64,000 nt of DNA from Acidobacteria bacterium Ga0074141. Lineage in GTDB: Bacteria; Acidobacteriota; Blastocatellia; Pyrinomonadales; Pyrinomonadaceae. The position numbers were made by a program, and so were the translations under genes. The DNA lies in the NCBI GenBank assembly GCA_001464665.1, contig LNDP01000025.1:1-64000 (forward strand), written 5' to 3'. This document shows positions 36,180-45,102 of this stretch, piece after piece (the first letter of the stretch is position 1; each line of letters begins with the position of its first letter). The notes below the pieces were generated by a model that was given only the letters and a program-made list of their open reading frames with translations, was not told where the DNA came from and did no database searches.

Positions 36180-39100
36180 CTATTCCTTCGGCTCGGTGTT
36201 CCACCAGTATTGCGGCGGTAGCGGCTTTTGGGCCGGCCATATTTGATTGAGCGTTTCGGCCTCGTAAAGCTCGCCGCCCTTCATTACGTGGCTGATCGAG
36301 TCCGTGTTGCGGATGTCGGTCAGCGGGTTCTTGTCCATCACGATAAGGTCGGCGATCTTGCCCGTTTCAAGCGAACCGAGGTCCCGCTCGAGCCCGATGG
36401 CCTCTGCGCCAAAGATCGTCGCCACGCGGAGCGTATCCATCGTGGACATTCCGCCCGACTGCATCGCCCAGATCTCCCAATGGACGCCGAGCCCCTGAAG
36501 CTGGCCGTGGCCGCCGATGCCGGCACGCCCACCTGCCTTTACCACAGCATTGGCATCCGAAGCGATCTGCTTGAAGCTGTACTCCTCCGGCCGGAACCAT
36601 TGCCCGCGGCGGCGGAGCATGCCGTTCAGCAGTTCACGCGGAACGTAGCGGGCAAGCCGCTTATTGCCGAGCACATCCGTGTTCTGGAAGTAGTAGTTCT
36701 CCGCCCACGGCCCGCCGTAAGCAACCAGGATAGTTGGCGTGTAGAACGTCTGCGTCTGTGCGACGAACTCGACCACATCCTTATAGACCGGCTGCAGCGG
36801 AAGCGAGTGCTCGTGGCCCGAGTAGCCATCGATCATCTGCGAGAGGTTGAGCTTCATATCGAGCGCACCCTCCGTGGTCGGCGAGATCTTGTTGTCAAAA
36901 CAGGCCATCGCAACCCACTGCCGGACGTTGCGGTCGCCGACGACGTACTGTTTCAGCGTATCGGTCTGGTAGGCATCGCGATATCGCTTGATGTATTGAT
37001 CGACCGCCTCTTTGCTATCGAGCCCGACACCCGAGAAAACGCCCGGTCCGGTCGTGTAAACACGCGGCCCGAGTATCTCGCCGCTCTCGACAAGATCGGC
37101 ATAGGCATAGACGTCGGTCGTCGAGCTTTGCGGGTCGCGGGTCGTCGTAACGCCATAGGCGAGGTTGGCGAGATATTGCCAGACCTGGTCCTGATGCAGG
37201 TCACGCGGCGGCCACATATGGGCATGTACATCAACAAAGCCCGGGATGATCGTCTTGCCCGTTACGTCGATCGTCCGCGCACCGGCCGGTATCTGCACGC
37301 GGCCCTTTGGCCCGACGGCGGCGATGCGGTTGTTCGTGACGACGATGTCGCCGCGTTCGATCACCTCATTGCCCTTCATCGTTATGATGCGGGCACCGGA
37401 GAGAACGACCGATCCTGAGGCCTTCGGTCGCGCGGCGGTGATCTTTACAGCGGTGGTTTCGGGTTTTTCGGCATCGATGCCCTGGCGATAAAAGTTCGTT
37501 CCCCACGACCACGTAACCGTTTTTCCATCGCGTGCCCAGTCGATGTAGTCGCCGCCGAGCGTGGACATCTTTTTGAAAGGCACACTTGCGACCGGCCCGC
37601 CGAGGTTTACCGTGATCGTGTCTCGCCCGCGACGCGGAATTGTAACGATGTAGTGGCGGCCCTGCAGCTCGACAAAAACCTGGCTGCGGTCCGGCGAAAT
37701 GCGCATAGCGCTTGCCGAGGGCTGCTGCGGCGGAGTTCCCTTACCGGTGATCCGCATATGCACCTGGCGATCCTGCCCGTCAAGCCGGATCGAGGCGAGC
37801 CCCATGCCGGTGGTCAAATAGACGCGTTCAGGATCATCGGAAAAATGCGGAAAACGCCCTCCCTGCGTCGGTGCGATCTGGACCGCCGCACCGCCCGCGG
37901 CCGGAATGTATTTAAGGTCCGTCCCGGTCGAGCCGCCGACGCCCGTCACCTCGCGTTCGCCGTGGTGGCCGTGGAGAGCGGCTTCCTCCGGCGACATAAA
38001 TTCGTGGCCCTCGCGGATGTCCGCAAAAAGATGATCGTCGATCGCTCCGGTGATAAACACGATCTTGCTGCCGTCGGGCGAATATGCCGGATAGGAATAG
38101 AATGCTGCCTTGTTGGTCAACGGCCGCGAAGTGCCGCCATCGGGCGAGACGGACATTATCTGTCCGCCTTGCCGCGACCATGTGACATATGCCAGCGAGC
38201 GGCCGTCCGGCGACCATGCCGGCATAAATTCGCCGTCGGTCGCGGTCGTAACCCGACGAGGCGTGCCCGAAGGCAGGTCCATCACGTAAAGCTTGCTAAA
38301 GGCCGTAAAGGCGACCCGCTTGCCGTCCGGCGAGAGTGCCGGATAGCGGATCAGCCGGGCCTCAACCGTCGGGCTGTCATCGACCTTATATTGAAAATGT
38401 ACACGCGGGCCGACCTCGACATCTACATTCACCGTAAACGGCACATCGACGGGACGTCCTGTGGCGAAATCAACGCGGGCGACCTTGCCGTTCACCGGTA
38501 CGATCAGCGAGCGGCCGTCCGGCATGAAGTCATAGCCCGGATAGGTGTCGCGCGTCGCTCGCGATTCCTGATCGTCGCGGGTGACGTTATCGATCAGCCA
38601 GCGTTCCTGGCCGGTCTCAAGATCGCGGACGCGGAGTGCGGTGCGCGTCTCGAACCGCGTCGCGTAAACAAGGTAACGGCCATCGGGCGAAAGCACCGGC
38701 CGCATCGCCGAACCCTGGGCGTTTGTGATGCGTGCCACCTCGCCCGTATCGCGGTCGAAACGAAAGATCTGCCAGAGTGGGAAACTGGCGTTGTAGTTAA
38801 ACGCACCGGTCCGCTGGGCGTAATAGATGTATTTGCCGTCCGGAGAAAATACGGCTCCCATTCGGTTTTGCGGCGGCTGTGGCGGCGGGCCTTGCTGTCC
38901 CGGAGCCGGCAGCGGCGGCGGAGGCGGGCCGACGCTTACGCCTGAGCCGCCATCCTTGTGGTACATAAAAGGATGAAACGCGCCGATCGCCTGATCTGAC
39001 CGCGAAACGACGATGTAATTGCCATCCTCGCTCCACGAAGGCGAAACGTACATCGCCCGTGGGCCCTTCGTCACCTCTTTCGGGTCGCTGCCATCGGCCT

Positions 39101-39512
39101 TCATCACCCAAAGATTCTCCGAACCACTCCGGTCGGTGAGGAACGCGATCATCTTGCCATCAGGCGAAAACTTCGGCTGGCTCTCGAACGACATTGCCCC
39201 GTGGATCTTGGTCGCCGTTCCGCCCTCGATCGGCATCGTATAGATATCGCCGAGCATATCGAAGACGATCGTCCGGCCATCGGGCGAGACGTCCAGAGAC
39301 ATCCACGTGCCTTCGTTGGTTGTAAACTTGACCGTCCGGGCGGGCTTCAAAGGAAGCGGGTCTTCCTTTTTCTTTTCGTCTTTTTTCTCTTCGGTCTTGG
39401 GGGCCTTGGGCTCTTCTTTCTTCTCATCCTGGGCAAATGCCGGCAACGGCATCGCCATCAGCGCAATAATAAATACGGCAAAAATGCGTCGAAGGGGCTC
39501 GGAAACGTGCAT
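36180..39512 (-). CDS. Secreted TolB-propeller/amidohydrolase fusion
   Basis: The 1110-aa protein has a signal peptide (1-28), a charged low-complexity segment (KEEPKAPKTEEKKDEKKKED), and a long TolB/WD40-like propeller region with repeats of the form SPDGRxxVF (about 60-650). A C-terminal amidohydrolase domain follows, with metal-binding FVDVHAHMWPP and later TTRDPQSS and GGHGQLQG. Fusions of this kind act on dipeptides or related amides in the periplasm (imidazolonepropionase/prolidase-like); the true substrate is unknown. The start is the ATG at 39,512 behind AGGAG. Confidence 0.85.
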   Translation of the reverse strand: MHVSEPLRRIFAVFIIALMAMPLPAFAQDEKKEEPKAPKTEEKKDEKKKEDPLPLKPARTVKFTTNEGTWMSLDVSPDGRTIVFDMLGDIYTMPIEGGTATKIHGAMSFESQPKFSPDGKMIAFLTDRSGSENLWVMKADGSDPKEVTKGPRAMYVSPSWSEDGNYIVVSRSDQAIGAFHPFMYHKDGGSGVSVGPPPPPLPAPGQQGPPPQPPQNRMGAVFSPDGKYIYYAQRTGAFNYNASFPLWQIFRFDRDTGEVARITNAQGSAMRPVLSPDGRYLVYATRFETRTALRVRDLETGQERWLIDNVTRDDQESRATRDTYPGYDFMPDGRSLIVPVNGKVARVDFATGRPVDVPFTVNVDVEVGPRVHFQYKVDDSPTVEARLIRYPALSPDGKRVAFTAFSKLYVMDLPSGTPRRVTTATDGEFMPAWSPDGRSLAYVTWSRQGGQIMSVSPDGGTSRPLTNKAAFYSYPAYSPDGSKIVFITGAIDDHLFADIREGHEFMSPEEAALHGHHGEREVTGVGGSTGTDLKYIPAAGGAAVQIAPTQGGRFPHFSDDPERVYLTTGMGLASIRLDGQDRQVHMRITGKGTPPQQPSASAMRISPDRSQVFVELQGRHYIVTIPRRGRDTITVNLGGPVASVPFKKMSTLGGDYIDWARDGKTVTWSWGTNFYRQGIDAEKPETTAVKITAARPKASGSVVLSGARIITMKGNEVIERGDIVVTNNRIAAVGPKGRVQIPAGARTIDVTGKTIIPGFVDVHAHMWPPRDLHQDQVWQYLANLAYGVTTTRDPQSSTTDVYAYADLVESGEILGPRVYTTGPGVFSGVGLDSKEAVDQYIKRYRDAYQTDTLKQYVVGDRNVRQWVAMACFDNKISPTTEGALDMKLNLSQMIDGYSGHEHSLPLQPVYKDVVEFVAQTQTFYTPTILVAYGGPWAENYYFQNTDVLGNKRLARYVPRELLNGMLRRRGQWFRPEEYSFKQIASDANAVVKAGGRAGIGGHGQLQGLGVHWEIWAMQSGGMSTMDTLRVATIFGAEAIGLERDLGSLETGKIADLIVMDKNPLTDIRNTDSISHVMKGGELYEAETLNQIWPAQKPLPPQYWWNTEPKE

Positions 39513-39653
39513 CGTGTTCTCCTGCAAACTGAACGTATTGTGATTTTGGTCAGGTAAAGCTGAATTGCTTTACGCAGAAATAATAAGATAGTTTCAGCCG
39601 ATTCCCGCCGAACGCCCCGCCAAAATTCCCAAAAAACCGCACTCCTTACCGCG

Positions 39654-39826
39654 ATGTGTCGATAAAATCGAAAAACATCGACATATTTTCTTGACATGTC
39701 GATGCCATCGACATATCCTCTCGATGTGTCGATGAAATCGCAAAACGTCGACATATAATTGAGATATGTTGATTCCGTAAACGTATCGCGATGATGTGTC
39801 GATAAAAACGCGAAACGTAAACATAT
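39654..39826 (+). promoter_or_regulatory. Repeated palindromes upstream of the Fic gene
   Basis: Three to four imperfect inverted repeats with half sites TGTCGAT and ATCGACA lie between 39,654 and the Fic start (at 39,654-39,684, 39,694-39,716, 39,723-39,756 and 39,762-39,826). The last half site overlaps the start codon (ACATATG), so a bound repressor would cover the initiation region. A related motif lies at 42,909-42,946 in front of trmFO. Confidence 0.65.
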
Positions 39827-40928
39827 GCCGAACTGGGATCCAAAAACACCGTACCAGGACCTGCCTAGACTGCCGCCGAAAGCAGATATCGAGTCAAAGA
39901 ATATCCTCCGGAAGTGCATTGAGGCCCGTGCCGCACTTGCCGAACTCAAACAAGCGGCCGAATTGATCCCCAATCCCTCGATACTGATCAATACGCTGCC
40001 GCTACTTGAAGCAAAGGCCAGTTCGGAGATAGAGAACATCGTCACCACGACCGATAAGCTTTTTGAGCACTTGAATAGCGAATCGAACGCCGACCCCGCG
40101 ACCAAAGAAGCCCTGCGATACAGCACCGCACTGTTTCAGGGATCTCAGGCACTCGCCAAATATCCGCTTAGCACACGAACGGCTGAGGAAATATGTTCAA
40201 AGATCAAAGGTGTGGAAATGCGGGTTCGCCGCGTACCCGGAACTGCCTTGGCAAACCAGACAACCGGCGAAATCATTTACACACCGCCGGTGGGTGAGGA
40301 TGTGCTGCGTGAACTGCTCTCAAACTGGGAGCGGTTTCTCCACAATGAAACTGAGATCGACCCACTGATTCGGCTCGCGGTCGCCCATTATCAGTTCGAA
40401 GCGATTCACCCATTTACAGACGGAAACGGACGGACAGGCCGGATCATCAACAGCCTTTTTCTGATCGAGCAACAGTTGCTGAGCATTCCGGTGCTCTACC
40501 TGAGCCGATACATTCTGGAACGAAGGGCAGATTATAATCGGCTCCTATTGTCCGTGACCCGCGACGAGGCGTGGGAAGCATGGGTCGAATTTATGCTCGA
40601 TGCGGTCGAAGATACATCGCGGTGGACGACAAACAAGATCGCCGCGATCCGCTTGCTTGCCGAGGTGACTGCCGAATACGTAAAAGAAAAATTGCCCAGA
40701 GTATATAGTTACGAATTGGTAAGCCTGATCTTCGAACTGCCGTACTGCCGCATCGGAAATGTGGTGGACAAAGGGATCGCCAAGCGACAAACCGCGTCAG
40801 TTTACTTGAAGCAGCTAACTGAGATCGGCGTGCTTGTCGAGAATAATAAACTAAAGGAAAAACTCTTCATCAATCCGCGGCTGATGAAGTTACTCGCTGA
40901 TGATTCAAATATGTTCGAGGGGTTTTAG
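39825..40928 (+). CDS. Fic-family AMPylase with class II inhibitory motif
   Basis: The 367-aa protein has a Fic_N domain (about 25-110), the Fic core with [13 protein letters not shown] (near 195) and a C-terminal winged-helix-like region (about 290-360). The N-terminal part holds SSEIEN, which fits the (S/T)xxxE(G/N) inhibitory helix motif; with the motif in cis and ahead of the core, this is a class II Fic protein. Fic enzymes transfer AMP (or other nucleotides) to target hydroxyls and are silenced by this helix. The ATG at 39,825 lies within a half site of the upstream palindromes. An unknown gene follows six bases after the stop. Confidence 0.9.
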   Translation: MPNWDPKTPYQDLPRLPPKADIESKNILRKCIEARAALAELKQAAELIPNPSILINTLPLLEAKASSEIENIVTTTDKLFEHLNSESNADPATKEALRYSTALFQGSQALAKYPLSTRTAEEICSKIKGVEMRVRRVPGTALANQTTGEIIYTPPVGEDVLRELLSNWERFLHNETEIDPLIRLAVAHYQFEAIHPFTDGNGRTGRIINSLFLIEQQLLSIPVLYLSRYILERRADYNRLLLSVTRDEAWEAWVEFMLDAVEDTSRWTTNKIAAIRLLAEVTAEYVKEKLPRVYSYELVSLIFELPYCRIGNVVDKGIAKRQTASVYLKQLTEIGVLVENNKLKEKLFINPRLMKLLADDSNMFEGF

Positions 40929-40934
40929 AACACC

Positions 40935-41684
40935 ATGGAGATAACGCACGACATACTTTTCGAGCGGATCCGGGAGAACCCGATAGTACATCTCGGCGGT
41001 TATTTACCGGCCTATCTTAGCCCCTACTTTATGGGATACGGGTTTGCTCGGGCGTTTCATCGGTTGCCGCCGGTTCGCGGAGGGCTCAGCTATCGCAGTT
41101 TCCTGGAGTGGAGCAGAGACCGAATAACAGGTGCACCTCAGGGCCTCGCAGCTTATTGTCGATTGCTGACCGATTCGGATGAGGACGCGCTTGAGCTATT
41201 TTGGGCGTTTCGTTCTCAGTGCCTCAGCGATGCGGGTCGGAAAGAAGTTCTCGAAGAGGTGGTTGATAAAGACGAGTCGGCCGAAGAGCTGCATTCGATG
41301 ACCGAACTTGTTCTGGGGGTCATGCGCGAGCGGCCGGCACTTTACTTTGGCCGGAGTTGTGTAAGAAGCCTATGGGCAACGTGGAGCGGTTGGGTATGGG
41401 CCGAACGCGATCACGGAATTTCCGGTTCGGTTGATGAGCGAAATTTCATCGCTTTCCAAACTTGGATAGATCAAAAATATGGTTTCACAACGCGTCCTAA
41501 CTGGGGCAAAGTTATGGACTATCTAGGAATGGGAAATAACGAAACCAGCTATTCCAAGTTTTATGATCACTTCGAAACCTTCCTTTCAGGCGTTGCTCCG
41601 GATGAACCAACCCTCGAATGCAAGCAATGGATCGATACTGTCGTAGCGAACGTTCGAGAGCAGCAAGCCAAGAGTGATGAATGA
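40935..41684 (+). CDS. Internally duplicated protein downstream of Fic
   Basis: The 249-aa protein contains two similar halves. The first (about 13-95) opens ENPIVHLGGYLPAYLSPYF and ends LELFWAFRSQ. The second (about 132-225) opens ERPALYFGRSCVRSLWATWS and ends SKFYDHFETF. Both pair an N-terminal hydrophobic-aromatic helix with a charged helical end. The ATG lies six bases after the fic stop, so the two genes are almost certainly one operon. No family is recognised. A role as partner, target or inhibitor of the Fic enzyme is possible but unproven. Confidence 0.7.
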   Translation: MEITHDILFERIRENPIVHLGGYLPAYLSPYFMGYGFARAFHRLPPVRGGLSYRSFLEWSRDRITGAPQGLAAYCRLLTDSDEDALELFWAFRSQCLSDAGRKEVLEEVVDKDESAEELHSMTELVLGVMRERPALYFGRSCVRSLWATWSGWVWAERDHGISGSVDERNFIAFQTWIDQKYGFTTRPNWGKVMDYLGMGNNETSYSKFYDHFETFLSGVAPDEPTLECKQWIDTVVANVREQQAKSDE

Positions 41685-41778
41685 AAAGCTTCATAGTATC
41701 GGCTGCTGGCTGGCGGAGGTTAGCCGCCGGAAGGTGGGGCGACAGTGTGGCATTTTGGCGAACCCCATGAAAAGCTAA

Positions 41779-41819
41779 GCGGCCCCTGCGTTGGAATTGA
41801 ATCCAAACGCAGAGGCCGC
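41779..41819. terminator. Bidirectional terminator hairpin, family copy 3
   Basis: GCGGCC-CCTGCGTTGGA pairs with TCCAAACGCAG-AGGCCGC, with a T-run to the right. It sits between convergent genes, like copy 1 at 24,571. Confidence 0.7.
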
Positions 41820-41852
41820 AGTGTTTTCGCCGTGCTAGTGCGGCGAGAGGTG

Positions 41853-42431
41853 TCAGTTATTGGTTGCGGCGGCTTTCTGGCCCTGGTGGCGGCCTTCGGC
41901 AAATTCTTCGATCATCTTTTCGACAAATGCCGGAATGTCTTCAGGCTTTCGGCTTGAGACGAGTCCCTGGTCGACGACGACCTCTTCATTGGACCACTCG
42001 GCACCGGCGTTTATCAGGTCTTGTTTTACCGACGGCCACGATGTCATCTTCCGCCCTTTCACAACGCCCGCATCGATCATCGGCCATGGCCCATGGCAAA
42101 TGACCGCCACCGGCTTGCCGGCATCAAAAAATTCGCGGATAAAGCTGACGGCCTTTTCATTCATCCGAAGTTGGTCCGGATTTGCCACGCCGCCGGGCAG
42201 CAGAAGTGCATCAAAATCAGCCGCATTTGCATCAGCAAGCTGCACATCAACATTGAACTTGTCGCCCTTGTCAAAATGGTTCCAGCCTTCCACCTCGCCA
42301 TCGGCGGGCGAGACTATCTGGGCGGTCGCACCTGCCTTTTCGAGTGCGATACGCGGATCAGTAAGCTCGACCTGCTCGAAGCCATCGGCCACCAGAATTG
42401 CTACTCGTACGTTTGTAAGATCTTTATTCAT
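41853..42431 (-). CDS. PfpI/DJ-1-type glutamine amidotransferase-like protein
   Basis: This 192-aa DJ-1/PfpI family member has the nucleophile-elbow motif AVICHGPWPM with the reactive cysteine (near 111). It opens RVAILVADGFEQVELTDPR and contains LLLPGGVANPD. Family members act as peptidases, glyoxalases or deglycases and are often stress-linked (YhbO-like). GGGGGAA lies six bases before the ATG at 42,431. It converges with the Fic operon and faces a small Pro/Asp-rich gene. Confidence 0.85.
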   Translation of the reverse strand: MNKDLTNVRVAILVADGFEQVELTDPRIALEKAGATAQIVSPADGEVEGWNHFDKGDKFNVDVQLADANAADFDALLLPGGVANPDQLRMNEKAVSFIREFFDAGKPVAVICHGPWPMIDAGVVKGRKMTSWPSVKQDLINAGAEWSNEEVVVDQGLVSSRKPEDIPAFVEKMIEEFAEGRHQGQKAAATNN

Positions 42432-42583
42432 ATTTCCCCCTGGGATAAAACTTCCCCTTGCTCATTTTGTATTGAATCGTTGCAATGAGTCAGTACATAT
42501 AGAGATAGAAGCAAGAAACGTGCCGTCAGTGCTGGACTGGAACGCCGCTTGCACCTAAACACAAGACACAACAGGAGGCAGAT

Positions 42584-42850
42584 ATGATCAGTGAATATTT
42601 CTCGATGATCGACGACTATATGGTTCAGCAGGATCCAAACTCTCCGCAACAGGACCCCGACGCGCCAAACGATGCGCCGCAAGATCCGACGCGCGAACCT
42701 GATGCACCCATCCGCAGCCCGGACGGCGATCCGTATCCCGTAACCGATCCGCCGATCGATCCCGACGTGGCTCCGCCCGTCCCGGTCGACGACCCGCCCG
42801 CCACCGAACCCGGCTCGATCCCAACGTACCCGCCGGATGTTGTGTTCTAG
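42584..42850 (+). CDS. Small proline/aspartate-rich disordered protein
   Basis: The 88-aa product is built of repeated Pro-Asp units (QQDPDAPNDAPQDPTREPDA, SPDGDPYPVTDPPIDPD) with almost no hydrophobic residues, so it is probably unstructured and highly acidic. A perfect AGGAGG site lies six bases before the ATG at 42,584, which strongly supports translation. It lacks a signal peptide. It lies between the divergent PfpI gene and trmFO. No family is recognised; calcium binding or a scaffold role would be guesses. Confidence 0.65.
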   Translation: MISEYFSMIDDYMVQQDPNSPQQDPDAPNDAPQDPTREPDAPIRSPDGDPYPVTDPPIDPDVAPPVPVDDPPATEPGSIPTYPPDVVF

Positions 42851-42908
42851 AAGAAGCAACGGCTGCACGATATTTGACAACCGAACGAGTAAGGCCGAAG
42901 TGTCGCGG

Positions 42909-42946
42909 ATGTGTCGATAAAATGCGAAAATATCGATATATCGATG
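42909..42946 (+). promoter_or_regulatory. Palindrome like the Fic operators, in front of trmFO
   Basis: GTGTCGATAAAATGCG followed by TATCGATATATCGATG resembles the operator units at 39,654-39,826 and covers the trmFO start codon. It may bind the same regulator or be a dispersed repeat. Confidence 0.4.
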
Positions 42947-44434
42947 GAGAACTCAATAAATGTGATCGGCGGTGGGCTTGCGGGGGTTGAGGCGGCTTGG
43001 CAGGCGGCGGAGCTTGGGGCGAAGGTGCGGCTTTATGAGATGCGGCCGGTTCAGCAGACGCCTGCTCATCGGACGGACAAGCTGGCGGAGATCGTCTGCT
43101 CAAATTCGCTGAAGACGGACGAACCCGGCTCCGCCCCATACCTCCTAAAAGAAGAGCTTCGCCGCGGCGGTTCGCTGGTCATGGAAGCGGCGGCGGCGAC
43201 CCGAGTTCCGGCCGGTGCGGCTCTGTCGGTCGATCGCATAAAGTTTGCCGAGCTGATCACCGAACGCATCGAGGCCCACCCGAACATCGACGTCATCCGC
43301 GAAGAAGTGAAGTCGATCTCGGGGAGCGCGGACACTCCTGTCCGCATGAGCGTCGCTTCGACGCGAACCGGTGCTGAAAGCGACGAATCGTCAATAGATG
43401 AGGGCGATCTCGCCGGAGGAACCGGCGATGCGGACGAGAGTGTCCGCGCTCCAAATCGAGCTCCCACGATCATCGCGACCGGCCCGCTGACATCAGACGC
43501 GCTGACCGCCGAGATCATGAAATTCACCGGCGATGACCAGCTCTATTTTTACGACGCGATCGCCCCGATCATCGCGGCGGATTCGATCGATATGTCCATC
43601 GCGTGGAAGGCGGCTCGGTACGACAAAGGCGGCGCCGATTACATCAATTGCCCGATGGACCGGGAGCGTTACGAGCTTTTCATCTCAGAGTTGCTCGCCG
43701 CAAACTCGGTCCCGCTCAAGCGATTTGAAGAGACGCATTGGTTCGAAAGCTGCCTGCCGATCGAGGAGATAGCCCGCCGCGGCCCCGAAACGCTCCGCTT
43801 CGGCCCGATGAAGCCGAAGGGCCTGCGGCACCCAAAGACCGGCGAGGAGCCCTACGCATGCGTCCAGCTTCGCCAGGAAAATCTGATGGCCGATGCCTTC
43901 GGAATGGTCGGGTTTCAGAACCATCTTCGCTATGGCGAGCAGGCTCGAGTGCTTCGGCTCATTCCTGGTTTGGAAAACGCCGAGTTTTTGCAGTACGGCC
44001 AGATCCACCGCAACACGTTCATCAACTCGCCCAAGATCCTGAACGAAACGCTGGCCACCAAACGCGACCCGCACCTCTTTTTCGCCGGCCAGATCACGGG
44101 TGTCGAGGGATATGTCGAATCGGTCGCCACCGGCTGGCTTGCGGGGATAAATGCCGTCCGGGTTTTGAACGGAGAGGAAATGATCACGGCTCCACAAACC
44201 TCTGCCATCGGCGCACTCTGCCGTTACGTTTCCAACGTCGAGACAAAGAATTTTCAGCCGGTCAATATCACATTCGGCCTGCTCGAACCGCTCCCGGTCG
44301 AGCTCCGCAAGAAGTACCGAAAGAAACGCGACCGCCACATGATCCAGGTCGAGCGGGCTTTGATCGATTGGGATGAATGGCTGACCACCCGGCTCCGCCC
44401 GGAAACGGGAGCGCGGGCATCTCTGCCCGCCTGA
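42944..44434 (+). CDS. trmFO: tRNA (uracil-54) methyltransferase TrmFO with inserted repeat
   Basis: The 496-aa enzyme uses methylenetetrahydrofolate and FADH2 to make ribothymidine at position 54 of tRNA. It starts at the ATG at 42,944 (NVIGGGLAGVEAAW, the FAD fold) and carries HRTDKLAEIVCSNSLKTDEP, IIATGPLTSDALT, FDRDPHLFFAGQITGVEGY-like wording (RDPHLFFAGQITGVEGYVES) and NFQPVNITFGLLEPL. Roughly residues 127-170 are extra compared with a normal TrmFO and are encoded by inverted REP-type repeats (43,323-43,452). The last residues (GARASLPA) and the stop codon are also encoded by a repeat. The core looks intact, so the enzyme may tolerate the insertion. Confidence 0.92.
   Translation: MENSINVIGGGLAGVEAAWQAAELGAKVRLYEMRPVQQTPAHRTDKLAEIVCSNSLKTDEPGSAPYLLKEELRRGGSLVMEAAAATRVPAGAALSVDRIKFAELITERIEAHPNIDVIREEVKSISGSADTPVRMSVASTRTGAESDESSIDEGDLAGGTGDADESVRAPNRAPTIIATGPLTSDALTAEIMKFTGDDQLYFYDAIAPIIAADSIDMSIAWKAARYDKGGADYINCPMDRERYELFISELLAANSVPLKRFEETHWFESCLPIEEIARRGPETLRFGPMKPKGLRHPKTGEEPYACVQLRQENLMADAFGMVGFQNHLRYGEQARVLRLIPGLENAEFLQYGQIHRNTFINSPKILNETLATKRDPHLFFAGQITGVEGYVESVATGWLAGINAVRVLNGEEMITAPQTSAIGALCRYVSNVETKNFQPVNITFGLLEPLPVELRKKYRKKRDRHMIQVERALIDWDEWLTTRLRPETGARASLPA
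43323..43452 (+). repeat. Inverted pair of REP-type repeats inserted in trmFO
   Basis: Two REP-type units lie in inverted orientation. The first reads GGAGCGCGGACACTC then GTCCGCATGAG. The reverse complement of the second is GGAGCGCGGACACTC then GTCCGCATCG. About 75 bases between them include a small CGTCGCTTCGACG hairpin. The 130-base unit keeps the reading frame. Its sequence family matches the repeats at 44,405 and 45,103 beside the RAYT gene. Confidence 0.75.
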
Positions 44435-44466
44435 GACGGGAACGCGGGCATCTCTGCCCGCCTGAG
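44405..44466 (+). repeat. Tandem REP pair between trmFO and RAYT gene
   Basis: Two 31-base copies differ at one position (ACGGGAGCGCGGGCAT and ACGGGAACGCGGGCAT, each followed by CTCTGCCCGCCTGAG). Each forms a GCGGGC/GCCCGC hairpin. The first copy encodes the last residues and the stop codon of trmFO. Confidence 0.85.
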
Positions 44467-44488
44467 TGCGAAGCACGAAAGAAAAACT

Positions 44489-45079
44489 ATGCAGCACAAA
44501 CGCAACCCTAAAGAAGTGATCCGTCGCCACTCTCGCGGATATTTACCCCACCTCGAATCGCCCGACCTGATTCAATTCATCACATTTCGCCTTGCGGACT
44601 CACTTCCTGCCGATTTCATTCAAACCCAGGAGAAAAAGCTGCGGTCTAAGCTGATAACCGAATCCGAATACCACTACGCTATCAATTTGAAGCTCGACAC
44701 CGGGACGGGCGAATCATTTCTGCGAGATCCCGAGATAGCAAAGTTGGTGTGCGAGGCAATCCTTTATTTCAATGGCGAAAAGTTTGACCTTCATAATTGG
44801 GTTGTAATGCCGAATCATGCCCATTTGTTGGTCAAGACCATCGGCGATCACACACTGTCAGAAACGATGCATTCTATTAAAAGCTTCTCGGCTTCGGCTG
44901 CAAACAAGCTACTTGGGCGTAAAGGCCGATTCTGGGCTCCGGACTATTTTGACCGGTTCATTCGTGGTCGAACACATTTTATGAACGTGATGCGTTATAT
45001 CGATGAGAACCCTGTCAAAGCTAGATTATGTGATTCACCTGACAATTATCCTTGGGGCCGGGCCGGTTGGAAAGGCTGA
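44489..45079 (+). CDS. REP-associated tyrosine transposase (RAYT)
   Basis: This 196-aa HUH-Y1 protein has MPNHAHLLVKTI, with the paired histidines, and a tyrosine in NVMRYIDENPVKARL. A basic region (SRGYLPHLESPDLIQFITFR) and the C-terminal DNPVK-type motif are hallmarks of RAYTs. RAYTs mobilise short REP hairpins rather than their own gene. The flanking repeats (44,405-44,466 direct, 45,103-45,129 inverted) and the copy inside trmFO fit this. The ATG at 44,489 is immediately downstream of the repeats. All residues expected for activity are present. Confidence 0.88.
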   Translation: MQHKRNPKEVIRRHSRGYLPHLESPDLIQFITFRLADSLPADFIQTQEKKLRSKLITESEYHYAINLKLDTGTGESFLRDPEIAKLVCEAILYFNGEKFDLHNWVVMPNHAHLLVKTIGDHTLSETMHSIKSFSASAANKLLGRKGRFWAPDYFDRFIRGRTHFMNVMRYIDENPVKARLCDSPDNYPWGRAGWKG

Positions 45080-45102
45080 TCGACATCCGCTAACACGGAG
45101 AA

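Noticed and set aside
42944-44434. trmFO as a pseudogene or assembly error because of the extra segment
   Set aside because: The frame stays open through the insertion, and its ends are precise inverted REP units of a family present next door, so a real insertion is the better explanation.
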